A DNA stretch of 64,000 nt. It comes from Actinokineospora xionganensis. Its GTDB lineage: Bacteria > Actinomycetota > Actinomycetes > Mycobacteriales > Pseudonocardiaceae. Below, piece after piece: positions 41,853 to 51,718 of this stretch (position 1 is its first letter; each line of letters starts with the position of its first letter). The DNA lies in the NCBI RefSeq assembly GCF_014323725.1, contig NZ_JABVED010000011.1:124001-188000 (forward strand), written 5' to 3'. The translations under genes were made by a program, and so were the position numbers. The notes under the pieces are model-generated. The model saw nothing but the letters and a program-made list of their open reading frames with translations, was not told the origin of the DNA and did no database searches.

Positions 41853-43004
41853 GTGAACAACCCTGGATTTGACCGCGCTCGACGGCTTCTCGCCTGCACG
41901 CCGTTGGTCGATGGACACAATGATCTCCCGTGGGCGCTCCGGGAGAAATGGGGGCCCGACCCCCGGGCCGCGGTAGCGGGCACCGACCTCTCCGTCGAGC
42001 AGCCTGACCTGCACACCGACCTGGTCAAACTCCGTCGCGGCGGCGTCGGCGCGCAGTTCTGGTCGGTCTACGTCCCCTGTCAGCTGACCGGCCACTCCGC
42101 TGTCACGGCCGTCCTCGAACAGATCGAGATCGTGCACGGCCTGGCCGCGCGCTACCCCGACGACTTGCGCCTTGCCTACACCGCTGACCAGGCGGAATCC
42201 GCCTTCGCGGACGGCCGCGTCGCCTCGCTGCTGGGTGCTGAGGGCGGTCACTGCATCGCGGAATCCCTCGGCGTCCTGCGCGCGCTGCACCGTCTAGGGG
42301 TTCGCTATATGACCCTTACCCACAACGACAACACCCCGTGGGCTGACTCCGCCACCGACGAACCGCAGGTCGGAGGCCTTTCCGACTTCGGTCGCGAGGT
42401 CGTCGCCGAGATGAACCGGCTCGGGATGCTCGTCGACCTCTCCCACGTCGCCGCGACGACGATGCGCGACGCCCTGGACGTGAGCACGGCGCCGGTCATC
42501 TTCAGTCACTCCTCCTGCCGCACGATCACCGACCATCCCCGCAATGTGCCGGATGACGTGCTGAAACGGCTCCCCGACAACGGGGGCGTGCTGATGGTGA
42601 CGTTCGTTCCGCGGTTCATCTCGCCCGCCATCGCCGAGTGGGACGACCGGCTCGCCGCGGCCATGGAGCAGGCCGGGGAGAAGCACGCCGACCTGGCCGC
42701 CCGGGAGCGGTTCTGTGAGACCTGGGAAGGCCGCCACGATCAGCCTCAAGCCACGTTGGCCGAGGTCGTGGCCCATTTCGAGCACGCCAGGGACGTCGTC
42801 GGCGTCGATCACATCGGGGTCGGCGGCGACTACGACGGCTGCCCGGAGTTCCCGGCGGACCTGGAGAACGTCGGCACGTATCCGGCGCTGTTCGCCGCTT
42901 TGCTGGACGCCGGGTGGAGTGAGGACGACTGCGCGAAGGTTGCTGGGCGTAACGTCCTGCGCGCCTTGCGTTGGGCCGAACGGGTGGCGGCCGGACGCGA
43001 ATAA
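41853..43004 (+). CDS. membrane dipeptidase-like amidohydrolase (peptidase M19)
   Basis: 383 aa from GTG 41853, which has GAGG at a good distance; ATG 41838 is the alternative. Binuclear zinc residues of renal-dipeptidase-type enzymes are seen: VDGHNDLPWAL (HxD), LLGAEGGHCI (bridging Glu), VDLSHVAATTM, VIFSHSSCR, and Asp in IGVGGDYDGCPEF. Members cleave dipeptides, often with D-residues. No signal peptide, so it is probably cytoplasmic despite the family name. Confidence 0.92.
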   Translation: MNNPGFDRARRLLACTPLVDGHNDLPWALREKWGPDPRAAVAGTDLSVEQPDLHTDLVKLRRGGVGAQFWSVYVPCQLTGHSAVTAVLEQIEIVHGLAARYPDDLRLAYTADQAESAFADGRVASLLGAEGGHCIAESLGVLRALHRLGVRYMTLTHNDNTPWADSATDEPQVGGLSDFGREVVAEMNRLGMLVDLSHVAATTMRDALDVSTAPVIFSHSSCRTITDHPRNVPDDVLKRLPDNGGVLMVTFVPRFISPAIAEWDDRLAAAMEQAGEKHADLAARERFCETWEGRHDQPQATLAEVVAHFEHARDVVGVDHIGVGGDYDGCPEFPADLENVGTYPALFAALLDAGWSEDDCAKVAGRNVLRALRWAERVAAGRE

Positions 43005-43200
43005 CTGGCAAAAGGTAAAAACTTCTTCGTCTTCGTGGCGGTATGGGCCCCGTCGTGGACCCACTGGACGCACCGACTCCACCAGACGTCCGCTCCACAT
43101 GATCTGGCAACTGGTAAACCGTCAATTCTGTTGATGACGTGGTTAGCGTCACGCTGCCGCCACGTTTGCGGGTGGCGGCGGATCTTGGGAGGAAACGGGC

Positions 43201-45687
43201 GTGAACTCTTCAGTCAGATGTGTACCGGCGTGGCGGGTGGCAGCCGCGGTAGGACTCAGCGGGGCGGTGGTCATCGGCCTGACGTCGTCGACCGCCAGCG
43301 CGGAGGACAACGTCCTGCGCAGCGACCACGCGGTCGCGCGGTCCTGCTTCGAGAAGCCCCTGCCCGCGGGGACCCGGGGCGCCGACCGCCGCGAGGTCAC
43401 CTCGACGGTCGACGGCCTCGTCCAGGCGCGGCTCAAGCCGCACGGCCTGGGCTCCGGCGACTGGGACGTCGCCGTGTTCGACAAGGCCACCGGAGCGGTC
43501 GTGTCCGCGTCGGCGGCCCTGCGCAGCAACGAGCTCGCCGAGAGCTTCGTGGCCAAGGGCCAGGAGCTGATCGTGCAGGCCTGCCGCTACGCGGGCACCT
43601 CGCGCAACGTCGCCCTCGGTGTCGACTTCCTCGCGCTCAACGCGCAGGGCGGGGCCACCCAGGCCGCGCAGCGCGCCGAGATCGTGCGGGTCGAGACCCC
43701 GAACAAGCAGCAGAAGGACCGGCTCTTCGCTCTCGGCCTCGACGTCACCGAGAAGGCCGACGCCACCGGCGTCGAGGTCGTCCTCGCCAGCGACGCCGAC
43801 CGCGAGACCCTGCGCTCCAGCGGCATGAAGTCGACCGTCGTGCAGGCCGACCTGACCGCGCGCTCGATCGCCAACACCAAGGCCGACAAGGAGTACGCGG
43901 CCAAGTCCGCGGGCTCGGTGCTGCCCTCGGGGCGGACGTCCTACCGGCGCCACTACGAGTACGACTTCGACATGAAGGAGCTGGCCCGCAACAACCCGGG
44001 GCTGGTCAAGGCCTTCACGCTGCCCGAGCCCACCTGGGAGGGCCGCGACGTCGTCGGCGTCGAGATCGCCACCAACGTGGAGAACATCCGCGACGGCAAG
44101 GCCGTCAACTTCACGATGGGCATCCACCACGCGCGTGAGTGGCCCGCGGGCGAGCACGCCATGGAGTGGGCGATCGAGCTGGCGAAGGGCTACAAGGCGG
44201 GCGGTGAGCTGCGCACGCTGGTCGGCAAGACCCGCAACATCGTGGTGCCGATCGTCAACCCGGACGGCTTCAACATCTCCCGCGAGGCCGAGCCCAAGGG
44301 CGACTTCACCCGCTTCGACTACGAGATGAAGCGCAAGAACTGCAACGTCAGCGACTCCCCGGAGGCATTCCGCACGGGTGTCTGCAAGGCCAACCCGGCG
44401 GGCCGCCTGCGTGGCACCGACCCCAACCGCAACTACGCGGGCTTCTGGGGCGGCGCGGGCGCGTCGACGGCGTGGAGCAGCGACACCTTCCGCGGCTCGG
44501 GCCCGTTCTCGGAGCCGGAGACCCGCAACGTCCGCTCGATCGTCTCCAACCGCCAGGTGACCAACCTGATCACCCTGCACACCTATTCCAACCTGGTGCT
44601 GCGCGTGCCCGGCGTGGCCGACGTCCGGCCGCCGCTCGACGAGCCCGCCTACAAGGCGCTCGGCGACAAGATGGCCTCACGCAACGGCTACACCAGCCAG
44701 CCCTCGTGGGCGCTGTACGACACCACCGGTTCCACCGAGGACTGGTCGTACTTCGCCACCGGTGGTTGGGGCTTCACCTTCGAGGTCGGCCCGAACGAGT
44801 TCCACGGGCCGTTCGCCGACGGCGTCGTCGCCGAGTACGCGGGCCTGGCACCGGCCGCGGGCGCGGGCAAGGGCGGCAACCGCCAGGCGTTCATCGACAT
44901 GCTGGCCAACGCCGCGGACTCCACCACCCACGCGACGCTGACCGGCTCGGCGCCGAAGGGCTACCAGCTGCAGGTGCGCAAGGCGTTCCAGACGCCGACC
45001 TCGCCGGTCGTGCAGCCGGACGGTTCGACCAAGGAGCCCATCCAGGTCGCCGACGTGATCAAGTCCGACCTGCTCAGCACGGGCGGGCGGTTCACCTGGG
45101 CGGTCAACCCGTCGACCCGGCCGTACGTCGCGGGCCGCTACGGCCGTGACCCCCAGGGGCCTGCCCAGGCTCCGATCGCGCTGGCGAACCCGGCGGGCAT
45201 CCCGGCGGAGAACACCAACTTCCCGTCCGACATGACCGCCGAGAGCATCCCGTTCCACATCGACGGCATGCCGGCGGTGGACAACGGGAAGATGGAGGTC
45301 ACCGTCGAGTGGGGCAGCGCCGCCACCGACTGGGACCTCTACATCTTCGACTCGGCGGGCAACATCGTCAGCTCGTCGGCCAGTGGTGGCACCCGCAGTG
45401 AGAAGGCGGTGCTCTTCGACCCGCCCGCGGGCGACTACACCGCGGTGATGGTCAACTACGAGCAGGGCGACCCGGGAACGCCGGACGACTGGTCGAACCT
45501 GAACGTCAACTTCTTCTCGCCGCTGCCCACCACCTACGGCCCGAAGGAGCCCTACACCCTGACGTGCAGCGACCAGCGCGGCAGGCTCGTGGGCCTGGCG
45601 GAGGTCTACGCCGACCGCGGCCAGACCGTGGATGTCGGCGACGTCTGCACCCGCTCGGCACTGGAGACCAAGGCACGCAAGAAGTAG
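43201..45687 (+). CDS. secreted zinc carboxypeptidase (peptidase M14)
   Basis: 828 aa, GTG start. Signal peptide about 1-36 (VAAAVGLSGAVVIGLTSSTASA). Then a pro-region of about 200 residues and the M14 catalytic domain: zinc ligands H310 and E313 in GIHHAREWPAGEHAMEW, RNYAGFWGG substrate Arg/Asn, third zinc ligand in LHTYSNLVLRVPG, and catalytic Glu about E528 in FTFEVGPNEFHGP. A C-terminal beta-sandwich (about 700-790, MEVTVEWGSAATDWDLYIFD) resembles bacterial pre-peptidase domains. It removes C-terminal residues from extracellular peptides. A perfect 16-bp terminator follows. Confidence 0.93.
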   Translation: MNSSVRCVPAWRVAAAVGLSGAVVIGLTSSTASAEDNVLRSDHAVARSCFEKPLPAGTRGADRREVTSTVDGLVQARLKPHGLGSGDWDVAVFDKATGAVVSASAALRSNELAESFVAKGQELIVQACRYAGTSRNVALGVDFLALNAQGGATQAAQRAEIVRVETPNKQQKDRLFALGLDVTEKADATGVEVVLASDADRETLRSSGMKSTVVQADLTARSIANTKADKEYAAKSAGSVLPSGRTSYRRHYEYDFDMKELARNNPGLVKAFTLPEPTWEGRDVVGVEIATNVENIRDGKAVNFTMGIHHAREWPAGEHAMEWAIELAKGYKAGGELRTLVGKTRNIVVPIVNPDGFNISREAEPKGDFTRFDYEMKRKNCNVSDSPEAFRTGVCKANPAGRLRGTDPNRNYAGFWGGAGASTAWSSDTFRGSGPFSEPETRNVRSIVSNRQVTNLITLHTYSNLVLRVPGVADVRPPLDEPAYKALGDKMASRNGYTSQPSWALYDTTGSTEDWSYFATGGWGFTFEVGPNEFHGPFADGVVAEYAGLAPAAGAGKGGNRQAFIDMLANAADSTTHATLTGSAPKGYQLQVRKAFQTPTSPVVQPDGSTKEPIQVADVIKSDLLSTGGRFTWAVNPSTRPYVAGRYGRDPQGPAQAPIALANPAGIPAENTNFPSDMTAESIPFHIDGMPAVDNGKMEVTVEWGSAATDWDLYIFDSAGNIVSSSASGGTRSEKAVLFDPPAGDYTAVMVNYEQGDPGTPDDWSNLNVNFFSPLPTTYGPKEPYTLTCSDQRGRLVGLAEVYADRGQTVDVGDVCTRSALETKARKK

Positions 45688-45699
45688 TAGCGCTTCAAC

Positions 45700-45735
45700 G
45701 ACAGCGGGCCGGTGCTGGTGCACCGGCCCGCTGTC
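45700..45735. terminator. terminator after the M14 carboxypeptidase gene
   Basis: Perfect 16-bp stem (45700-45715 with 45720-45735), TGGT loop. It lies between converging genes, 13 bp from the carboxypeptidase stop. Confidence 0.88.
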
Positions 45736-45748
45736 ATGTTCGGCAAAG

Positions 45749-46057
45749 TCAGGATTGGCCGGGCCACTGCTGACCGTGCTGCTGGACGGCGGGCTGCTGG
45801 CCGGTGTGCGGGCCCGCCTGGGGTGCGCCGAACGGCGGGTACTGGGGCGCGGGCTTGGGCTGGGCAGGGCCGCTGGTGCGGAACGCGGTGGCGCAGATCC
45901 CTGAGCCGATGCTCAGCACGCCGAAGGTGAAGGCGCTGATCATCGCCACCCACACTTCGTTCTGGTTGCTCGCGGTGAGCGATTCCATGGCGAGCAGCAT
46001 GCAGATGACGGCACCGATGAAGGACAAGGCCATGACAGCCGAGCAGGCGATTCGCAT
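45749..46057 (-). CDS. small two-TM protein with Pro/Gln-rich tail
   Basis: 102 aa, ATG start. Two membrane segments (about 5-27 MRIACSAVMALSFIGAVICML and 38-60 VWVAMISAFTFGVLSIGSG) are followed by a 40-residue Pro/Gln/Gly tail (PAPQYPPFGAPQAGPHTGQQ). It sits 30 bp after the DUF3000 gene on the same strand and may be co-transcribed. No family recognised; a small membrane scaffold or stress protein is possible. Confidence 0.7.
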   Translation of the reverse strand: MRIACSAVMALSFIGAVICMLLAMESLTASNQNEVWVAMISAFTFGVLSIGSGICATAFRTSGPAQPKPAPQYPPFGAPQAGPHTGQQPAVQQHGQQWPGQS

Positions 46058-46087
46058 GTTCGGTGACCCTATTAGGCCATCGAAAGG

Positions 46088-46651
46088 TCACTCGCCGCGG
46101 CGTTGCCCGAACAGCGCGATCCCGACCGGCGGCAGACCGACCACACTGGCCATCAGGTCGCAGAACGCCTCGCCGTGCGCGCGCAACGCGCCTGTTCGTG
46201 GGGTCCAGGAAGCGCGAAGTTCGAGGTCGTCGACCCGGGCCGGGCCCGCGATGTCGCCGAAGCGGGCGGAGGAAGTGTCGGTGACCGTGCCGCCCAGCGC
46301 GGTGAACTCCGCGCCCGAGGCGGCCAGCGCGTCGGTCAGCCAGGACCAGCCGACACTCGGCAGCAGCGGGTCGTCAGCCAGTTCGGCGTCGAGTTCGGCA
46401 CGGACGTAGGCGACCACGCGCAGCACGCCCTCCCACGCCTCCTGGCCCTCCGGGTCGTGCAGGAGGATCAGTCGGCCGGTCGCCTGCACTTCCGCGGGCC
46501 CCACCGCCTCGGCGCTGATCGCGAACGCCCAGGGCGCCAGCCGTTGCGGCGGGCGGACCTCGGCGAGCTGCAGCTCCGGTCGAGGTCGCAGCGACTTCAG
46601 CGCCTCGACGGCCTGCCTGAAGAGTTCAGGCGCTGTCGACGTTCCGGTCAC
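46088..46651 (-). CDS. DUF3000 family protein
   Basis: 187 aa from GTG 46651. Actinobacterial DUF3000 pattern: ELFRQAVEALKSLRPRPELQLAEVRPPQRLAPWAFAISAE, RLILLHDPEGQEAWEGVLRVVAYVRAELD, VGWSWLTDAL, and ASWTPRTGALRAHGEAFCDLMASV (quoted in pieces). It equals Rv2680 in position between the RNase D-like gene and hemE. Function is unknown. Divergent from hemE with a 149-bp gap. Confidence 0.88.
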   Translation of the reverse strand: MTGTSTAPELFRQAVEALKSLRPRPELQLAEVRPPQRLAPWAFAISAEAVGPAEVQATGRLILLHDPEGQEAWEGVLRVVAYVRAELDAELADDPLLPSVGWSWLTDALAASGAEFTALGGTVTDTSSARFGDIAGPARVDDLELRASWTPRTGALRAHGEAFCDLMASVVGLPPVGIALFGQRRGE

Positions 46652-46800
46652 GACTGGTAACTGTAAGACCACCCGAGTCAGTGAGTTGGAACGGCGCGCC
46701 GAGTATTTGACGCCTGATTGCGCCACCGTGAGTGTGACATTGGCCGATTCGACTCCCGCTCGACCGCCGCGAGTCCGCGTCGTGGGACCATGGCGGGGCG

Positions 46801-47895
46801 ATGACTGACATCAACACCGCCGTGAAGTCCCCGGCGAAGTCCGCCCGTCGAAGCTTGCCCGGGTCGCCGTTCCTGGTGGCCGCCCGAGGTGGGAGGCCCG
46901 CACGGGTCCCGGTCTGGTTCATGCGCCAGGCGGGCCGCTCGCTGCCCGAGTACCGCGCGCTGCGGGCGGGCACCAAGATGCTGGCCGCCTGCTTCGACCC
47001 GGACCTGGTCTGCGAGATCACCATGCAGCCCGTGCGCAGGCACGGCGTCGACGCGGCGATCCTGTTCAGCGACATTGTGGTGCCCCTGGTCGCCGCCGGG
47101 GTCGACCTGGACATCGTCGCGGGCACCGGCCCGGTCGTGGCCTCGCCCATCCGCTCCGCCGAGGATGTCGCCGCGCTGCCGACGCTCGACGCGTCGCAGG
47201 TGGAGCCGGTCGCCGAGGCCGTGCGGCTGCTGACGTCCGCGCTGGGCGACACCGCGCTGATCGGGTTCGCCGGGGCGCCGTTCACCCTGGCGTCCTACCT
47301 GGTGGAGGGTGGCCCAAGCCGCAACCACGAGCGCACCAAAGCGCTGATGTACGCCGACCCGACGACCTGGCACGCCCTGCTCGACAAGCTCGCCGACATC
47401 GCCCTGACGTTCCTGCGCGCGCAACTCGCCGCAGGCGTCGACGCGGTCCAGCTGTTCGACTCGTGGGCGGGCGCGCTGTCGCTCAAGGACTACCGCGAGT
47501 TCGTCCTGCCGCACTCGTCGAAGGTGCTGGCGGGCCTCGCCGACGCGGGCGTGCCCCGCATCCATTTCGGGGTCGGGACCGGCCACCTCCTGGGAGCCAT
47601 GCGCGAGGCGGGCGCCGACGTGGTCGGCGTCGACTGGCGCACGCCACTGGACACCGCGGTCACGCGGCTCGCGGCCGTGCCGGGCTTCGAGTCCGGCCCG
47701 GTCGTGCAGGGCAACCTCGACCCGGCCGCTCTGTTCGCGGGCGACGAGGTCGTCCGGCGCGAGGTCGCCCGGATCATCTCCGAAGGCCGGGCGGCGCAGG
47801 GGCATGTGTTCAACCTGGGCCACGGGGTGCTGCCGGAGACAGACCCGGATGTGCTGACCAAGGTTGTCGACCTGGTGCACGGCTCCACCCGGTGA
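46801..47895 (+). CDS. hemE: uroporphyrinogen decarboxylase
   Basis: 364 aa. Converts uroporphyrinogen III to coproporphyrinogen III in haem synthesis. Seen: [19 protein letters not shown] (substrate-binding Arg residues), [11 protein letters not shown] with the catalytic Asp, [36 protein letters not shown] and [14 protein letters not shown] near the end. The first 20 residues are a variable basic extension. Its stop overlaps the hemY start by 4 nt (GTGA), and hemQ follows, forming the haem operon. Confidence 0.97.
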   Translation: MTDINTAVKSPAKSARRSLPGSPFLVAARGGRPARVPVWFMRQAGRSLPEYRALRAGTKMLAACFDPDLVCEITMQPVRRHGVDAAILFSDIVVPLVAAGVDLDIVAGTGPVVASPIRSAEDVAALPTLDASQVEPVAEAVRLLTSALGDTALIGFAGAPFTLASYLVEGGPSRNHERTKALMYADPTTWHALLDKLADIALTFLRAQLAAGVDAVQLFDSWAGALSLKDYREFVLPHSSKVLAGLADAGVPRIHFGVGTGHLLGAMREAGADVVGVDWRTPLDTAVTRLAAVPGFESGPVVQGNLDPAALFAGDEVVRREVARIISEGRAAQGHVFNLGHGVLPETDPDVLTKVVDLVHGSTR

Positions 47896-49490
47896 GTGCC
47901 GTGCGGGTGGCGGTGATCGGCGGCGGCATCGCCGGACTGACCGCCGCGCACCGGCTGCGGGCCCTGCTGGGACCGGACGCGGTGATCACGGTCATCGAGC
48001 AGTCCGACCGCCTCGGCGGCAAGCTGCGCACCGTCGACTTCGCGGGCATCCGCTACGACGTGGGCGCCGAGGCCTACCTGGCCCGCCGCCCCGAGGCGAC
48101 CGCGCTGATCCGTGAGCTTGGGCTGGAGGTAACCCACCCCAGTGGAGCACGCTCGACGGTGCGGGCGGGTGGGGTGACCCGGATGATCCCGAGCGGGACC
48201 ATGCTGGGCATTCCGGCCGACCCCGCCGCGGTCACGGAACTGCTCTCGGACGAGGGCCGCGACCGGGTGGCCGCGGAGCGGACACTCGCCCCGATCCGGC
48301 TGGAGGGCTCGGACGTCGGCCTGGGCGCCCTACTGCGCTCCCGGTATGGCGACGAACTGCCCGACCGGCTGATCGACCCTCTACTCGGCGGGGTGTACGC
48401 GGGAAGCATCGACAACCTCGGCCTGCGGGCGACGATGCCGCAGATCGCCGCGGCCCTGGACGCGGGCGCGACCTCACTGACGGCCGCCGCCAGGACAGTG
48501 CTCACCCCGGCGAGCAGTGCTCCGAGTTCGGGTGCGGCGCTCTCGTCAGAGAGCAGTGCTCTCGGTTCGGAGCACCGCTCCGGTTCGGTGAGCGGTGCCC
48601 TCGGTGAGGAGCGGGCGCCTCGCTCGGAGAGCAGTGCTCTCGATTCGGAGCGGCGCTCTGTTTCGGTGAGCACTTCGGACGGTTCCGGAGCGGTGTCCAC
48701 ATCGGGTCGCGGCGCTGCGGTCTTCGGCACCTTGACCACCGGCCTCGGCACCTTGGTCGACCGGCTCACGCGCGATGTCGAAGTTCGGCTTGGGGTGCCG
48801 GTCCGTGAACTGACGAAGCGGCCGCACGGGTGGCGGCTGGTCCTCGGCGCCGCCGCTCCCGGGCATGAGCCGCGGGAGTCGGTGATCGAGGTGGACGCGG
48901 TCGTGGTCGCCGTGCCCCCGCCCGCCGCGCGCAAGTTGTTCGAGCGGGTGGTGCCGGTGGCGTCGGTGGCGTACTCCCGCATCGAGGTGGCCTCGGTCGG
49001 CGTGGTCGCGTTGGCTCTTCCCACCGGCACCGAGTTGCCCGGCACGTCCGGCATCCTCGTCGGCGCGGGGGAGCGGCGGTCCGATGGGGCTCCGTTCGCC
49101 GTCAAGGCCTTCACCTACTCCGCCACCAAGTGGTCCCACCTCGACGCCGTCGTCGTCCGCGGCTCCGTGGGCCGCTTCGGCGACCCGGGTGCGCTGCGCG
49201 CCGATGACGAGGAGTTGGTGCGGCTGGTGCGCGCCGACCTGTTCGACCTCACCGGCGTCACCGCCCCGCCCCTCGACGCCTTGGTCACCCGCTGGGGTGG
49301 TGGCCTTCCGCAGTACGGGGTCGGCCACACCGCTCTGGTCGCCCGCCTCGAAGAGGCGGTGGCCGCCCACCCCGGCCTGGCCGTGGCAGGCGCCGCGCTG
49401 CATGGTGTCGGGATCCCCGCGTGCATCGGGACCGGGGAGGCCGCGGCCCGACGTGTCGCTGCCCACCTGCGCACGCTCACCCGCGAATGA
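47892..49490 (+). CDS. hemY: protoporphyrinogen/coproporphyrinogen oxidase with repeat-encoded insertion
   Basis: 532 aa, GTG start coupled to hemE. FAD-binding N-terminus [17 protein letters not shown] and [15 protein letters not shown]; substrate-domain motifs [15 protein letters not shown] and [21 protein letters not shown]-terminal FAD-binding [25 protein letters not shown]. It oxidises (copro)porphyrinogen using oxygen. Residues about 207-277 form a Ser/Glu/Arg-rich insertion ([16 protein letters not shown] repeated as [15 protein letters not shown]) encoded by 19-bp palindromic repeats. The usual protein goes more directly from SLTAAART to [14 protein letters not shown]. At about 532 aa it is longer than normal HemY (about 450-490). 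Confidence 0.93.
   Translation: MSAVRVAVIGGGIAGLTAAHRLRALLGPDAVITVIEQSDRLGGKLRTVDFAGIRYDVGAEAYLARRPEATALIRELGLEVTHPSGARSTVRAGGVTRMIPSGTMLGIPADPAAVTELLSDEGRDRVAAERTLAPIRLEGSDVGLGALLRSRYGDELPDRLIDPLLGGVYAGSIDNLGLRATMPQIAAALDAGATSLTAAARTVLTPASSAPSSGAALSSESSALGSEHRSGSVSGALGEERAPRSESSALDSERRSVSVSTSDGSGAVSTSGRGAAVFGTLTTGLGTLVDRLTRDVEVRLGVPVRELTKRPHGWRLVLGAAAPGHEPRESVIEVDAVVVAVPPPAARKLFERVVPVASVAYSRIEVASVGVVALALPTGTELPGTSGILVGAGERRSDGAPFAVKAFTYSATKWSHLDAVVVRGSVGRFGDPGALRADDEELVRLVRADLFDLTGVTAPPLDALVTRWGGGLPQYGVGHTALVARLEEAVAAHPGLAVAGAALHGVGIPACIGTGEAAARRVAAHLRTLTRE
48512..48680 (+). repeat. in-frame palindromic repeat array inside hemY
   Basis: Units of GAGCA-S-TGCTC or close variants begin near 48512, 48532, 48551, 48570, 48590, 48609, 48629 and 48648, a 19-20 bp period. 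Two are the full GAGAGCAGTGCTCTC (48549-48563 and 48627-48641, exactly 78 bp or 26 codons apart). The unit and period match the array at 38546-38670. The reading frame stays open through all units. Confidence 0.85.
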
Positions 49491-49502
49491 GACGATGAAC
49501 GT

Positions 49503-50195
49503 ATGGCCCGCCTGAACTACGCCGAGCTCAACGACACCATCCGCTACACCATGTGGTCGGTGTTCCGCATCGAACCCGGTCGCCTGCCCGACGACCGCGG
49601 ACTCGCAGGCTCGGAGGTGACCGACTACCTCGACGGCCTGGAAAGCAAGGGCGTCGTCGTGCGCGGCGTCTACGACGTCGCCGGGTTGCGGGCCGACGCC
49701 GACTACATGATCTGGTGGCACGCCGAAGAGGTCGAGCAGGTGCAGGCCGCCTACACCGGTTTCCGCCGCACCGCCCTCGGCAAGGCCTCCACCCCGGTGT
49801 GGAGCCAGGTCGCCCTGCACCGCCCCGCGGAGTTCAACCGCAGCCACATCCCCGCGTTCCTGGCCGGTGAGGAAGCACGCAAGTACATCTGCGTGTACCC
49901 GTTCGTCCGCTCCTACGAGTGGTACCTGCTGCCCGAGGAAGACCGCCGCAAGATGCTTGCCGACCACGGCAAGGAAGCCCGCGACTACCCGGACGTGCGC
50001 GCCAACACCGTCTCTTCGTTCGCCCTCGGCGACTACGAGTGGATGCTCGCGTTCGAGGCCGACGAACTGCACCGCATCGTCGACCTCATGCGCCACCTGC
50101 GCGGCACCGAGGCCCGCCTGCACGTGCGTGAGGAAATCCCGTTCTACACCGGCACCCGCGTGCCCCCGGCCGAACTCGTCGCGAACGTGCCCTGA
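49503..50195 (+). CDS. hemQ: coproheme decarboxylase (chlorite dismutase-like HemQ)
   Basis: 230 aa, ATG 12 bp after the hemY stop. Actinobacterial Hem[34 protein letters not shown], catalytic Tyr in [17 protein letters not shown], and proximal His in [18 protein letters not shown]. It decarboxylates iron-coproporphyrin III to haem b with peroxide. Its presence with hemE and hemY implies the coproporphyrin-dependent route, where ferrochelatase acts before HemQ; hemH is not in the window. Confidence 0.96.
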   Translation: MARLNYAELNDTIRYTMWSVFRIEPGRLPDDRGLAGSEVTDYLDGLESKGVVVRGVYDVAGLRADADYMIWWHAEEVEQVQAAYTGFRRTALGKASTPVWSQVALHRPAEFNRSHIPAFLAGEEARKYICVYPFVRSYEWYLLPEEDRRKMLADHGKEARDYPDVRANTVSSFALGDYEWMLAFEADELHRIVDLMRHLRGTEARLHVREEIPFYTGTRVPPAELVANVP

Positions 50196-50219
50196 CCGTC
50201 GGGACTTGACCGGTCGCGT

Positions 50220-50462
50220 CGTGCCCGGCCCATTCCGAGTCGCTCACGCGACCGATGCATGAGCGCGTGGCGGAATCTGTGGCAGACGGCTCGCCAAGCC
50301 CTGCTTGACCGGGCGTCCTGCGTGGCCGTGCTGATCCGGGCGCGCTTGAGCCCGGCCGGTTCGGCTCGTCACGCCGGCGCTCGGCGTGAGCGGTTTGAGC
50401 GTGTTCTGTCTGGGCCGGGTTTGGTCGCTTGCTGAGCGGGTGGAAGTGTTGCGGGAGCGAGG
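50220..50462 (+). other. degenerate partial copy of the 5' end of the CoA-transferase gene
   Basis: In the 273-bp gap after hemQ, 50220-50252 encodes PGPFRVAHAT before a stop. It aligns with the PGPFRVAHAA start of the next gene (about 26 of 33 bases from 50481). Further on, 50449-50460 (GTTGCGGGAGCG) and the GAGCGGGTG before it match the next part of that gene (from about 50529). The blocks are 170-200 bp apart in the gap but adjacent in the gene, so it looks like an old duplication broken by other sequence. No gene product expected. Confidence 0.4.
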
Positions 50463-50468
50463 TAAGTC

Positions 50469-51716
50469 ATGACCGAGTGCCTGTTGCCTGGTCCGTTCCG
50501 GGTCGCGCACGCCGCCGCCCGCTGTGTGGAGCGGGTGACGGAAGCCGCAGCCGAACTGTTGCGGGAGCGCGGAACCGACCCCGGCCCCGTCTCGGTCGAC
50601 GTCAGACATGCCGCGGCCGCGTTTGGAAGCGAACGGCATGTCCTCGTCGACGGTCGGTCGCCCGGTGACACCTGGGCCCCGCTGTCCGGTGACTACCGGG
50701 CCGCCGACGGCTGGGTGAAGTTGCACTGCAACTACCCCCACCACGAAGCCGCCGTCCGCTCGGTCCTCGGTGACGACATCGCGGCCGAGGTGGCGCGCGG
50801 GCGGGCCCACGACGTCGCGGAGGCGGTGCTCGCCGCGGGTGGGGCGGCCGCGATGCTGCGCGGGCGCGACGAGTGGCGGGAACACCCGCAAGGCAAGGCC
50901 GTCGCGGCTGAGCCGCTGGTCTCCGTCGAGCGGATCGCCGACGCGCCCGCCCGGCCGCTGCCACCCGCCGACCGGCCCCTCGCAGGCATCCGGGTCTTGG
51001 ACCTGACCCACGTCATCGCCGGCCCCGTCTGCGGCCGCGTCCTCGCCGCCCACGGCGCCGACGTCCTGCATGTCGGCGCCGCGCATCTGCCGACCGTGCT
51101 TCCGCTGGTGATCGACACCGGCTTCGGCAAACGCACGTGCCACCTCGACCTTCGCGCCGACGAGAACCGCGCGACCCTGCGTGGACTCCTCGCTGACGCC
51201 GACGTGATGGTGCAGTCGTTCCGCCCGGACACCTTCGCCGCCAAGGGGTTCGGCGCGAATGACCTGCCGCCGGGCGTGGTCATGGTCAGTCTGTCCGCGT
51301 ATGGCCACAGTGGACCATGGCGAAAGCGCCGCGGCTTCGACAGCCTCGTCCAGCTCGCCACGGGCATCGCGACCGAATCCGACGGCAAGCTGGTCTCCCT
51401 GCCCGCGCAAGCGCTTGACCATGGCACGGGCTGGTTCGCGGCCTACGGCGTCCTCGACGCCCTCCGCAGGAGGTCGGTCGAAGGCGGCACTTGGCACGTC
51501 CGGGTTTCCCTGGCCCGCACGGCGTTGTGGCTCGACGAGCTCGGCCGAGTGGACTCCGCCGAAGAACCCGGCTTCGCCGACCCGTATCTGTCTGAAATAG
51601 ACAGTGACTTCGGGATCGTCCGGCACGTCTGCTTTCCCGGCACGATGCCGGGGTCGCCCCCGGCGTACGGTCACGGACCCCATACACCCGGCGGCGACCC
51701 CGCATCCTGGTGGTAG
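50469..51716 (+). CDS. CoA-transferase family III (CaiB/BaiF) protein
   Basis: 415 aa, ATG start. Family III core from about residue 170: LAGIRVLDLTHVIAGPVCGRVLAAHGADVLHV, RTCHLDLRADENRATLRGLL, VQSFRPDTFAAKGFG, VVMVSLSAYGHSGPWRKRRGFDSLVQLATGIA. The N-terminal 160 residues form a second, diverged half. The usual catalytic Asp is not obvious: the DLTHVIAGPVCGR segment keeps the fold motif. Substrate is unknown. Its 3' end is 2 bp from that of the subtilase gene with no terminator between. Confidence 0.85.
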   Translation: MTECLLPGPFRVAHAAARCVERVTEAAAELLRERGTDPGPVSVDVRHAAAAFGSERHVLVDGRSPGDTWAPLSGDYRAADGWVKLHCNYPHHEAAVRSVLGDDIAAEVARGRAHDVAEAVLAAGGAAAMLRGRDEWREHPQGKAVAAEPLVSVERIADAPARPLPPADRPLAGIRVLDLTHVIAGPVCGRVLAAHGADVLHVGAAHLPTVLPLVIDTGFGKRTCHLDLRADENRATLRGLLADADVMVQSFRPDTFAAKGFGANDLPPGVVMVSLSAYGHSGPWRKRRGFDSLVQLATGIATESDGKLVSLPAQALDHGTGWFAAYGVLDALRRRSVEGGTWHVRVSLARTALWLDELGRVDSAEEPGFADPYLSEIDSDFGIVRHVCFPGTMPGSPPAYGHGPHTPGGDPASWW

Positions 51717-51718
51717 AC

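Noticed and set aside
46650-46662. Third copy of the fadA operator (GACTGGTAAC) before DUF3000
   Set aside because: Only one half-site is present, without the facing TACC arm at the right distance.
46652-46800. Riboswitch or haem-responsive leader before hemE
   Set aside because: No convincing structured element could be recognised in the 149-bp gap.
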